Shown here: one piece after another, positions 52,433 through 60,230 of the stretch
How positions within the stretch are numbered: position 1 is the first letter of the stretch
Layout: every line of letters begins with the position of its first letter
Assembly: GCA_000720805.1 (NCBI GenBank)
Contig: JODI01000005.1
Span: 62,001-126,000 of the forward strand
Direction: 5' to 3'
Origin: Streptomyces violaceoruber
GTDB taxonomy: Bacteria > Actinomycetota > Actinomycetes > Streptomycetales > Streptomycetaceae
DNA: 64,000 nt
The notes under the pieces: generated by a model
The model's database searches: none
What the model saw: only the letters and a program-made list of their open reading frames with translations
Told to the model about the DNA's origin: nothing
Made by a program: the position numbers and the translations under genes

Positions 52433-54085
52433 ATGAAGAGACGGATCATCATGTCCATGCTCGCCGGGGCGACCCTCGTGGCGAGCACCCTCCTCGGGGC
52501 GGGCCCCGCCCACTCCGCTCAGGCCCCCGCCCCATCCGCTCGAACCCCAGCTCCCGCTCCCGCCCCCTCCTCCCAACCCGCCGACGTCCCCGCCGAGTTC
52601 GGCACCGACTGGCACGACCCCGTCACCGCCGCCCCGCCCGTCACCAAGCCCGCCGGCAAGTCCTGCGAGGTCACGCTCGCCGAGGCGCGGTTCCGGGACT
52701 TCACCCCGTACAAGGGGGCCTATACCCCGCCCGGCGGCTGTGGCGAGAGGTGGAGCAAGGTCGTGCTGCGCCTCGACGGGAAGGTCAAGGGGCGGCAGTA
52801 CGACCGGCTCGGCTATGTCCATGTCGGCGGAGTCGAGATCTTCCGTACGTCGACGCCGCAGCCGTCGCCCGACGGCATCGAGTGGTCCGTCGAGAAGGAC
52901 GTCACACGCTACAGCGACACCTTCCGCGCCGGCCACGATGTCGAGATGCTCATCGGGAACGTCGTCGACGACACCTACACCGGCGTCATCGACGTCAGGG
53001 TCACCCTGACGTTCTATGCGGGCAGGCAGGCCGCCGCACCGGATCGTGTGCTGACCCCCGACGGCACCTCACTGACCACTCCGCGCAACAGCGAACGCAT
53101 CGTCGCCGAGGTGTACGCCACCGGCTCCGGCGGCGGCTGCGAGGAGTACTGGTATCTGACCGTGCCCGCCGCGGCGCCGTACTCCTGTCAGTCCGACAAC
53201 GGCCCCTACCGTGAGGTCCAGATCAAGGTCGACGGCCAACTCGCGGGTATCGCGGCGCCGTTCCCGACCGTGTGGACCGGAGGCTGGTCCAACCCCTTCC
53301 TCTGGTACGTCGTTCCGGGGCCGCGCGCCTTCGACATCAAGCCGATCGAATACGACCTGACGCCCTTCGCCGGGATCCTCAACGACGGCCGCCCGCACCG
53401 GGTCGAGGTCTCGGTCGTCGGCGTGCCCGAGGGGCAGAGCGGCTGGAGCACTCCGGTCAACGTTCTCGTCTGGCAGGACGCGAAGAGCGCACACGTCGGC
53501 GGGAAGCTCACCACACACAAGGCCGGAGACCTCGCCGACTCCTCGACGTACTCGCCCGGTTCGGAGCATCGACTGGACACCGAGGGCGGTCACCGGCTGA
53601 CCGTCGCCGGATACGTCGACACCTCGCACGGCCGGGTCACGACCACGGTCAGCCGTACTCTCGCGAACACCTCCGCGCACCGGTGGACCGACGGCGAGAA
53701 CGTCGATGCCCTGGACGCCGCGTGGACCGATGACGAGACGGTGACCGTGGACGGACGCGGAGGCGCCCGCACGACGCGCACCGAACGGACGTACACCATG
53801 GACGGTACGACCACGCTCGGCGCGGCGGACCGGCTGCGCACCGTGCTGACCCTTGGCGACCGTGCCACGGTCACCGAGTCGCGAGGCGGTCGGCGCACGG
53901 CGTGGTCGCGGCTCGACGACACCTACACGGGCGACGCGACGTACACGGCGAACGTGCCGCGTGACCAGCGGCACGCGGTCGGCACGACGAGCGAGCGCTA
54001 CCGGATTCATGGCTCGGCCGGGTGCTACGACCGCTCGCTGACGACCGTTCAGGGGGTGCTCACCGAGGAACACCGGGGCTGCTGA
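52433..54085 (+). CDS. Secreted PNGase A-like protein
   Basis: This 550-residue exported protein has a signal peptide (MKRRIIMSMLAGATLVASTL, then LGAGPAHSAQA) followed by a Pro/Ala-rich linker. The main body matches the peptide-N4-(N-acetyl-beta-glucosaminyl)asparagine amidase A family: CEVTLAEARFRDFTPYKGAY, RWSKVVLRLDGKVKGRQYDR, LGYVHVGGVEIFRTSTPQPS, IEWSVEKDVTRYSDTFRAGH and VVDDTYTGVIDVRVTLTFYA. The family is best known from plants and fungi, where it removes N-glycans from glycopeptides. It may act on host or environmental glycoproteins. Whether it is active here is not known. Confidence 0.8.
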   Translation: MKRRIIMSMLAGATLVASTLLGAGPAHSAQAPAPSARTPAPAPAPSSQPADVPAEFGTDWHDPVTAAPPVTKPAGKSCEVTLAEARFRDFTPYKGAYTPPGGCGERWSKVVLRLDGKVKGRQYDRLGYVHVGGVEIFRTSTPQPSPDGIEWSVEKDVTRYSDTFRAGHDVEMLIGNVVDDTYTGVIDVRVTLTFYAGRQAAAPDRVLTPDGTSLTTPRNSERIVAEVYATGSGGGCEEYWYLTVPAAAPYSCQSDNGPYREVQIKVDGQLAGIAAPFPTVWTGGWSNPFLWYVVPGPRAFDIKPIEYDLTPFAGILNDGRPHRVEVSVVGVPEGQSGWSTPVNVLVWQDAKSAHVGGKLTTHKAGDLADSSTYSPGSEHRLDTEGGHRLTVAGYVDTSHGRVTTTVSRTLANTSAHRWTDGENVDALDAAWTDDETVTVDGRGGARTTRTERTYTMDGTTTLGAADRLRTVLTLGDRATVTESRGGRRTAWSRLDDTYTGDATYTANVPRDQRHAVGTTSERYRIHGSAGCYDRSLTTVQGVLTEEHRGC

Positions 54086-54095
54086 GGTCAGTTGT

Positions 54096-54109
54096 GTGCG
54101 ATGTGTCAC
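54096..54109 (+). promoter_or_regulatory. Candidate Crp-binding site upstream of the symporter
   Basis: GTGCGATGTGTCAC matches the Streptomyces Crp consensus GTG-N6-GNCAC exactly. With flanking bases it reads TGTGC-GATGTG-TCACA, one base from the classical CRP palindrome. It lies 149 bases before the symporter start and 11 bases after the stop of the PNGase-like gene, in the promoter region of the symporter. Confidence 0.55.
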
Positions 54110-54257
54110 AGGCGGCGTTGATTTACGCGGCCGAAACGCGGCGGTCTTGTGCGGGATCAACGGCGCCTCCAAAGTGATCGACGCGGAAACCGCTTTCCGT
54201 ATCGCAGAAGTCCCCGTGAGGGGTTTCTGAGTGCCGCCGTCCCCTCAAGGAGTGCCC

Positions 54258-55697
54258 GTGCCGCCGTCCGTCCCGCCCCTGCCGCGACGCGTCGCACGCA
54301 TACTGCGTACCTCTCTCTTCGCGCAGGTCGCCTGCGCGCTCGTGCTCGGAATCGTCGTCGGGAAGCTGTGGCCCGACTTCGCCGCGGATCTCCAGCCGCT
54401 CGGCGACGGTTTCACCCGGCTCATCAAGACGATCATCTCCCCGCTGGTGTTCTGCGTGGTCGTCGTCGGCATCGCCAAGGCCGGTGATCTGAAGGCGTTC
54501 GGCCGGATCGGGCTGAAGGCCCTGATCTGGTTCGAGGTCGCGAGCACCCTGGCCCTGATCATCGGGCTCGTCGCCGCCAACGTCGTCCAGCCCGGCTCGG
54601 GGATGCACGTCGACCCGCCCACGCTCGACACCTCCGCGGTCGACGCGAAGACGGGCGGTGGTTCGCTTCCGTCGACGACCGAGTTCATCGTGAACGCGCT
54701 GCCCACCAGTTTCATCGGCGCCTTCGCCGAGAACTCCCTGCTCCAGGTGCTCATCCTGGCCTGCCTGGTGGGAGCGGCACTGCTGCACCTCGGTCACACC
54801 AAGGTGCCGCGGGTGCTGCCCGCCATCGAGCAGGCCCAGGAGATCATCTTCGCGATCGTCGGCTTCGTCATGCGCCTGGCCCCGATCGCGGTGTTCGGCG
54901 CGATGGCCGTCCTGATCGGTCAGTACGGACTCGGTGTGATCGAGACGTACGCAAAGCTGATCATTCTGTGCTACGTGGCCGCCGCGCTCTTCGTCGCGCT
55001 GCTCGCCGTCGCCCTCAAGGCGGTCACCGGGCTCAGTCTCTGGAAGTTCCTGCGCTACATCCGTGAGGAGATGCTCCTCGCGCTCGGCACCGCGTCCACC
55101 GAGTCCGTCATGCCACGTGTCATGCAGAAGCTGCGCAGGGCGGGCGCCCGTGACGACGCGGTGGGTCTCGTGCTGCCCACCGGCTACTCGTTCAACCTCG
55201 ACGGTGCCTCGCTGTACCTGTCCATCGGCACGCTGTTCATCGCGCAGGCCGTCGGAGTGGACCTCGGTCTGGGCCAGCAGATCACCGTGGTCCTCGTGCT
55301 CATGCTGACCAGCAAGGGCATGGCGGGCATCCCCGGTTCGGCCTTCCTCGCCCTGTCCGCGACCGCCTCCTCGCTGGGCGCCATCCCCGCCGGCGCCGTC
55401 GCCCTGCTCCTCGGCGTCGACCGCATCATGGACACGATGCGCGTGGTGACGAACCTGCTCGGCAACTGCGTCGCCGTTTTCGCCGTCTCCCGCTGGGAGG
55501 GCGCGCTGGACGCCGACCGGGCGAGGAAAGTCCTGGACGGCGAGATCGTGCCGACCGAGGACGATGACGAGGCTCACGACGCGGGTGAGCCGACCGCGTC
55601 CGAGTCCTCCGAGGCGTCGGCCGCCCCCGACCTCGATGACCCACTCGCGGCCGTACCCGCTCAGCCGGCCAAGGAACCGGCCTCCGGGTCGAGTTGA
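54258..55697 (+). CDS. dctA: Dicarboxylate/cation symporter (DAACS family)
   Basis: This 479-residue secondary transporter for C4-dicarboxylates or acidic amino acids, driven by H+ or Na+, has eight or more membrane segments. Family signatures are ISPLVFCVVVVGIAKAGDLK, LGTASTESVMPRVMQKLRRA (the serine-rich reentrant loop), PTGYSFNLDGASLYLSIGTL (the NLDG motif), LTSKGMAGIPGSAFLALSAT and DRIMDTMRVVTNLLGNCVAV. The GTG at 54258 has AAGGAG seven bases ahead. Two other in-frame GTGs (54231 and 54252) fit less well. The C-terminus is an acidic Ala/Pro tail. A Crp-type site lies upstream. The gene symbol reflects the family; the exact substrate is not proved. Confidence 0.92.
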   Translation: MPPSVPPLPRRVARILRTSLFAQVACALVLGIVVGKLWPDFAADLQPLGDGFTRLIKTIISPLVFCVVVVGIAKAGDLKAFGRIGLKALIWFEVASTLALIIGLVAANVVQPGSGMHVDPPTLDTSAVDAKTGGGSLPSTTEFIVNALPTSFIGAFAENSLLQVLILACLVGAALLHLGHTKVPRVLPAIEQAQEIIFAIVGFVMRLAPIAVFGAMAVLIGQYGLGVIETYAKLIILCYVAAALFVALLAVALKAVTGLSLWKFLRYIREEMLLALGTASTESVMPRVMQKLRRAGARDDAVGLVLPTGYSFNLDGASLYLSIGTLFIAQAVGVDLGLGQQITVVLVLMLTSKGMAGIPGSAFLALSATASSLGAIPAGAVALLLGVDRIMDTMRVVTNLLGNCVAVFAVSRWEGALDADRARKVLDGEIVPTEDDDEAHDAGEPTASESSEASAAPDLDDPLAAVPAQPAKEPASGSS

Positions 55698-55763
55698 CAC
55701 CCCTTGCCGCTGAACGAGTTGCCGCACGACGAACATGTCGCCGATGTGCCGCTCGACAACGCC

Positions 55764-55799
55764 GCAGCCGCCGCTCCAGCACCACGGAGCGGCGGCTGC
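55764..55799. terminator. Bidirectional terminator between symporter and marR genes
   Basis: GCAGCCGCCGCTCC (55764-55777) and GGAGCGGCGGCTGC (55786-55799) form a perfect 14-bp stem with an eight-base loop. The hairpin lies between two convergent genes, 67 bases after the symporter stop and 17 bases beyond the marR stop, so it probably serves both. Confidence 0.8.
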
Positions 55800-55815
55800 C
55801 GTCTGCGCGACGCCG

Positions 55816-56283
55816 TCAGCAGGCCCGCCCCGGCCCCCGCCCCTGCTCCGGAGCCCCGTCCACCAGTGCGTCCAGCAACCCGCTCAGCACCGCGCGTTCC
55901 ACCGTCGTCAGCGGATCCAGGATCTCCTCCGCGGCGGACACCCGCGCGCGCCACAGCTGTTGCACGGCCTTGTGCCCGTCGTCGGTGAGCTCGATCCGGA
56001 TCACCCGGCGGTTGGTGGGGTCGGGCACCCGCCGCACCTTGCCGCCCGTCTCCAGCCCGTCGACCAGGGTGGTCACGGCCCGGGGCACCACTTCGAGGCG
56101 CTGCGCGAGGTCGGCCATGCGGGGCGGTGTGTCGCAGTGCGCCAATGTGCGCAACAAGCGGGCCTGGGCCGGTGTGACGCCGAGGCCGCGCTGCTCCAGG
56201 TGGCGCTTCTGGATGCGGTGCACCCGGCGCGTGAGCCGCAGCAGCTGCTCGGCGAGGAGGCCGTCGGAATCGGGCGTGGTCAT
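55816..56283 (-). CDS. MarR-family transcriptional regulator
   Basis: This 155-residue regulator has a winged helix (LGVTPAQARLLRTLAHCDTP, PRMADLAQRLEVVPRAVTTL, VDGLETGGKVRRVPDPTNRR, VIRIELTDDGHKAVQQLWRA). It is divergent from the ABC exporter at 56377, and ACAAT/ATTGT inverted repeats fill the intervening region. It is therefore the likely repressor of the exporter, and perhaps of itself, released by a drug or lipid ligand. Confidence 0.92.
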   Translation of the reverse strand: MTTPDSDGLLAEQLLRLTRRVHRIQKRHLEQRGLGVTPAQARLLRTLAHCDTPPRMADLAQRLEVVPRAVTTLVDGLETGGKVRRVPDPTNRRVIRIELTDDGHKAVQQLWRARVSAAEEILDPLTTVERAVLSGLLDALVDGAPEQGRGPGRAC

Positions 56284-56289
56284 GAGGGA

Positions 56290-56330
56290 ACAATATCAGG
56301 ACCACGTTCATTGTGAGTATAGGTAACAAT
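56290..56330. promoter_or_regulatory. Candidate MarR operator between divergent genes
   Basis: ACAAT (56290-56294), ATTGT (56310-56314) and ACAAT (56326-56330) make two overlapping inverted repeats in the short AT-rich stretch between marR and the ABC exporter. The right-hand pair, ATTGT-N11-ACAAT, is 21 bases long. The size, AT content and place are usual for MarR operators. The last half site overlaps an ATG at 56329, which argues that the real exporter start is the ATG at 56377. Confidence 0.5.
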
Positions 56331-56376
56331 GAGCTACGCTCTCTCAGTCCGCACCGTCTCACCCTCCGTAGGAGCC

Positions 56377-58188
56377 ATGCCCCGCGACACCATCGACTGG
56401 ACCCCCGTCCCCGGCACCTCGACCGAGCAACCCCGGCAGGTGCGCCGCATCCTCACGCTCTTCAAGCCCTACCGCGCCCGGCTCGCGATCGTCGGTGTGC
56501 TGGTCGGCGCCGCGTCGCTGGTCACCGTGGCGACCCCGTTCCTGCTGAGGGAGACCCTGGATGTCGCCATCCCCCAGGGCCGCACCGGACTGCTGAGCCT
56601 GCTCGCGCTCGGCATGATCCTCAGCGCCGTCCTCACCAGCATCTTCGGCGTGCTGCAGACTTTGATCTCCACCACGGTCGGCCAGCGGGTCATGCACGAC
56701 CTGCGCACCGCGGTCTACGGCCGCCTGCAGCGGATGTCCCTCGCCTTCTTCACGCGCACCCGCACCGGCGAGGTCCAGTCCCGCATCGCCAACGACATCG
56801 GCGGCATGCAGGCCACCGTCACCTCGACCGCCACCTCCCTGGTCTCCAACCTGACCAGCGTGGTCGCCACGATCATCGCGATGATCGCCCTCGACTGGCG
56901 CCTCACCGTCGTCTCCCTGGTCCTGTTGCCGGTGTTCGTGTGGATCAGCCGCCGCGTCGGCAGCGAACGCAAGAAGATCACCACCCAGCGGCAGAAGCAG
57001 ATGGCCGCGATGGCGGCGACCGTCACCGAGTCCCTGTCGGTCAGCGGCATCCTGCTGGGCCGCACGATGGGCCGGTCCGACTCGCTCACCCGCTCCTTCT
57101 CCGAGGAGTCCGAGCAGTTGGTCGACCTCGAAGTACGGTCGAACATGGCCGGGCGCTGGCGGATGGCCGTCATCTCGATCGTCATGGCCGCGATGCCCGC
57201 CGTCATCTACTGGAGCGCCGGTCTCGCCCTCCAGACGGGCGGCACCCGGATCTCCATCGGCACCATCGTCGCCTTCGTCTCGCTCCAGCAGGGCCTGTTC
57301 CGCCCGGCCGTGAGCCTGCTGTCGACCGGCGTGCAGATCCAGACCTCGCTCGCGCTCTTCCAGCGCATCTTCGAGTACCTCGACCTGCCCATCGACATCA
57401 CCGAGGGCGAACAGCCGGTGCATCTCGACCGCGTCAAGGGCGAGGTCCGCTTCGAGGACGTGGAGTTCCGATACGACAGAGACGACAGCAAGGGGGGTCC
57501 CATCCTCGACGGCATCGACATCACCGTGCCCGCCGGCAGCAGCCTCGCGGTCGTCGGCCCCACCGGCGCCGGCAAGTCCACGCTGGGCTACCTGGTGCCG
57601 CGGCTGTACGACGTGACCGGGGGGCGGGTCACCCTCGACGGGGTCGACGTGCGCGACCTCGACTTCGACACCCTCGCCCGCGCGATCGGCGTCGTCTCCC
57701 AGGAGACGTACCTCTTCCACGCCACGGTCGCCGAGAACCTGCGCTTCGCCAAGCCGGACGCCACCGACGAGGAGCTCCAGCAGGCGGCGAAGGCGGCCCA
57801 GATCCACGACCACATCGTCTCCCTGCCCGACGGCTACGACACGGTCGTCGGCGAGCGCGGCCACCGCTTCTCCGGCGGTGAGAAACAGCGCCTGGCCATC
57901 GCCCGGACCATTCTGCGCGATCCGCCCGTGCTGATCCTCGACGAGGCGACCAGTGCCCTGGACACCCGCACCGAACACGCCGTCCAGGAGGCCATCGACG
58001 CGCTGTCGGCCAACCGGACGACGCTCACCATCGCGCACCGACTGTCCACCATCCGGGCCGCCGACCAGATCGTGGTCCTGGACTCCGGGCAGATCGCCGA
58101 ACGTGGCTCGCACGAGGAGCTGCTGGAGCGGGATGGGCGGTATGCGGCCCTGGTCCGCCGGGACGCCCGACTGGAGCCGACGGGATGA
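56377..58188 (+). CDS. ABC exporter, ATPase fused to permease
   Basis: This 603-residue half-transporter probably works as a homodimer. A six-helix permease (about 25-310) is followed by a complete ATPase: Walker A VVGPTGAGKSTLGYLVPR, Q-loop GVVSQETYLFHATVAENLRF, signature HRFSGGEKQRLAIARTIL, Walker B PVLILDEATSALDTRTEH and H-loop TLTIAHRLSTIRAADQIVVL. The ATG at 56377 follows GTAGGAGCC; an in-frame ATG at 56329 lies in the operator. Multidrug or lipid export under the divergent MarR regulator is likely. Confidence 0.93.
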   Translation: MPRDTIDWTPVPGTSTEQPRQVRRILTLFKPYRARLAIVGVLVGAASLVTVATPFLLRETLDVAIPQGRTGLLSLLALGMILSAVLTSIFGVLQTLISTTVGQRVMHDLRTAVYGRLQRMSLAFFTRTRTGEVQSRIANDIGGMQATVTSTATSLVSNLTSVVATIIAMIALDWRLTVVSLVLLPVFVWISRRVGSERKKITTQRQKQMAAMAATVTESLSVSGILLGRTMGRSDSLTRSFSEESEQLVDLEVRSNMAGRWRMAVISIVMAAMPAVIYWSAGLALQTGGTRISIGTIVAFVSLQQGLFRPAVSLLSTGVQIQTSLALFQRIFEYLDLPIDITEGEQPVHLDRVKGEVRFEDVEFRYDRDDSKGGPILDGIDITVPAGSSLAVVGPTGAGKSTLGYLVPRLYDVTGGRVTLDGVDVRDLDFDTLARAIGVVSQETYLFHATVAENLRFAKPDATDEELQQAAKAAQIHDHIVSLPDGYDTVVGERGHRFSGGEKQRLAIARTILRDPPVLILDEATSALDTRTEHAVQEAIDALSANRTTLTIAHRLSTIRAADQIVVLDSGQIAERGSHEELLERDGRYAALVRRDARLEPTG

Positions 58189-58222
58189 CGATAGGCCGGA
58201 GCCGACAAGATGACGATATGCC
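58173..58222. repeat. 25-bp tandem duplication spanning the ABC gene stop codon
   Basis: GGAGCCGACGGGATGACGAT plus AGGCC is followed directly by a second copy, GGAGCCGACAAGATGACGAT plus ATGCC (three base differences). The first copy contains the TGA stop of the ABC gene at 58186-58188, so the second copy is outside the gene. This is a recent local duplication with no visible function. Confidence 0.85.
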
Positions 58223-58256
58223 GGGTTTGTGAGCATGGTCGGGTTACCGTGCCCGC

Positions 58257-59099
58257 ATGCAGACGAACACTCCGCCACGGAGCACGATCCAACTGACGCG
58301 CCGGGGCCGTCTCGCCCTCATCGCGACCGGGGCCGTCGTGGCCGGCACCGCTGTGGCGGTGCCGCTGCTGACCCTGGGCACCGACGGCGTGAAGAAGCCC
58401 GACACCCTGGTCATCCCTGAGGGCTGGCGGGCCGGGCAGGTATACGAGGCCGTCGACAAGGTTCTCGCCCTGCCCGCGGGCACCACCAAGAAGTCACTGG
58501 GCAAGGCCAACCTGAAGCTGCCCAACGACGCGGAGGGCAACCCGGAGGGGTACCTCTTCCCGGCGACCTATCCGCTCCAGGAGAAGGCGACTCCGGAGCA
58601 GCTGCTGGCCTTCATGGTCGACACCGCGAACAAGAAGTTCAACGGCGCTCCCATCGCGGCCGGCGCGCAGCGCAACGCGATGAACGTCTACCAGGCGGTC
58701 ACCATCGCGAGCATCGTCCAGGCGGAGGCCACCGCCAAGGCGGACATGGGGAAGGTGGCCCGGGTCGTCTTCAACCGTCTGGAACGCGGGATGCCGCTGC
58801 AGATGGACTCGACCATCAACTACGCGCTGGGCCGCTCCACCCTGAAGACGACCGAGGCCGACACGCGGATCAACAGCCCTTACAACTCGTACCAGCGCAT
58901 GGGGCTGCCGCCGACCCCGATCGGCAACCCGGGCGAGGACGCGATGCGGGCCGCGATCAACCCGGTACCGGGCGACTGGCTGTACTTCATCACGGTCAAG
59001 CCGGGCGACACGCGCTTCACGGCCGACTACGCGGAGCACCAGCGCAACGTCGCCGAGTTCAACCGCAACCACCGGCGGAGTCCGGCCGCGGCCGGCTGA
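58257..59099 (+). CDS. mltG: MltG/YceG-like endolytic transglycosylase
   Basis: This 280-residue protein has a single N-terminal membrane anchor (RRGRLALIATGAVVAGTAVA). The YceG-like domain follows: VIPEGWRAGQVYEAVDKVLA (LysM-like lead), EGYLFPATYPLQEKATPEQL, TIASIVQAEATAKADMGKVA (with the catalytic Glu in IVQAEA), VFNRLERGMPLQMDSTINYA, SPYNSYQRMGLPPTPIGNPG and ITVKPGDTRFTADYAEHQRN. It would cut glycan strands in nascent peptidoglycan. It is shorter than the main MltG of Streptomyces, so it may be a second copy. Its stop is 12 bases from the convergent flavin enzyme. Confidence 0.88.
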   Translation: MQTNTPPRSTIQLTRRGRLALIATGAVVAGTAVAVPLLTLGTDGVKKPDTLVIPEGWRAGQVYEAVDKVLALPAGTTKKSLGKANLKLPNDAEGNPEGYLFPATYPLQEKATPEQLLAFMVDTANKKFNGAPIAAGAQRNAMNVYQAVTIASIVQAEATAKADMGKVARVVFNRLERGMPLQMDSTINYALGRSTLKTTEADTRINSPYNSYQRMGLPPTPIGNPGEDAMRAAINPVPGDWLYFITVKPGDTRFTADYAEHQRNVAEFNRNHRRSPAAAG

Positions 59100-59111
59100 C
59101 CGGAAGGGGAC

Positions 59112-60188
59112 TCACGCGGCGACCGGTTCCCCGGCCAGCAGCCGCCTGATGTCCCGTACGGCCGCGCGGCCCGCCCGGTTGGCGCCGATGGTGCTGGCAG
59201 ACGGGCCGTAGCCGACGAGGTGGATCCGCGGATCGGCGAGCGCGCGGGTGCCTTCGACACGGATTCCGCCGCCCGGCTCGCGCAGCTTCAGCGGTGCCAG
59301 ATGGTCGATGGCGGCCCGGAACCCCGTGGCCCACAGGATGACGTCAGCGGCTACGCGCCGCCCGTCGTTCCACTCCACGCCCTCGGGTGTGACCCGGTCG
59401 AACATGGGCAACCGGTCCAGGACACCGTCCGCGATGCCCTGGCGGATCGCGTCGTTGAGCGGCAGTCCCGTCACCGACACGACACTCTTGGGTGGCAGCC
59501 CCTGCCGGACCCGCTCCTCGACCAGCGCGACCGCGGCCCGCCCCACGTTCTCGTCGAAGGGCCCCTCGCGGAAGACGGGCGGCCGCCGGGTGACCCAGGT
59601 GGTGGAGGCCGCGTACGAGGCGATCTCCAGCAGATGCTGGGTGCCGGACGCGCCGCCGCCCACCACCAGGACCCGCTGCCCGGCGAACTCCTCGGGCCCC
59701 GGATACTGCGCGGTGTGCAACTGCCGTCCCCGGAAGGTCTCCTGGCCCGGATAGCGCGGCCAGAAAGGCCGGTCCCAGGTGCCGGTCGCGTTGATCAGCG
59801 CCCGCGTCGCCCAGGTTCCGGCCGACGTCTCGACGAGCAGCCGCCCGCTCTCGCCGTCGCGCACGGCACGGACGTCGACGGGCCGCCTGACCCGCAGGTC
59901 GAAGGTGCGCTCGTACCCGGAGAAGTACTCGGTGATGACGTCGGCGGACGGCCGCGCCGGGTCGGCGCCCGTGAGTTCCATGCCGGGCAGGGCGTGCATC
60001 CCGTGGACCTTGCCGTACGTCAGCGACGGCCAGCGGAACTGCCAGGCGCCGCCGGGGCCCGGGGAATGGTCCAGCACGACGAAGTCGCGGTCCGGCTCGT
60101 AGCCGACCCGCCGCAGGTGATAGGCGCTGGACAGTCCCGCCTGTCCAGCGCCTATGACGACCACCTCGACCTCACGCACGTTGTTCAC
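59112..60188 (-). CDS. FAD/NAD(P)-dependent monooxygenase-like oxidoreductase
   Basis: This 358-residue flavoprotein has an N-terminal FAD motif EVVVIGAGQAGLSSAYHLRR, then FVVLDHSPGPGGAWQFRWPS, and an NAD(P) motif RVLVVGGGASGTQHLLEIAS. The late motif GVEWNDGRRVAADVILWATG then FR is common to flavin monooxygenases. It ends in a second FAD contact, PRIHLVGYGPSASTIGANRA. GTG at 60188 is the start. It is the last gene of the minus-strand ssu run, 42 bases after the sulfonate monooxygenase, and may act on another sulfur or nitrogen compound. Confidence 0.88.
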   Translation of the reverse strand: MNNVREVEVVVIGAGQAGLSSAYHLRRVGYEPDRDFVVLDHSPGPGGAWQFRWPSLTYGKVHGMHALPGMELTGADPARPSADVITEYFSGYERTFDLRVRRPVDVRAVRDGESGRLLVETSAGTWATRALINATGTWDRPFWPRYPGQETFRGRQLHTAQYPGPEEFAGQRVLVVGGGASGTQHLLEIASYAASTTWVTRRPPVFREGPFDENVGRAAVALVEERVRQGLPPKSVVSVTGLPLNDAIRQGIADGVLDRLPMFDRVTPEGVEWNDGRRVAADVILWATGFRAAIDHLAPLKLREPGGGIRVEGTRALADPRIHLVGYGPSASTIGANRAGRAAVRDIRRLLAGEPVAA

Positions 60189-60230
60189 GCTTCTGCCAAC
60201 AGTGGCGCGTCCGTGGATCTTCCCAGGCCG

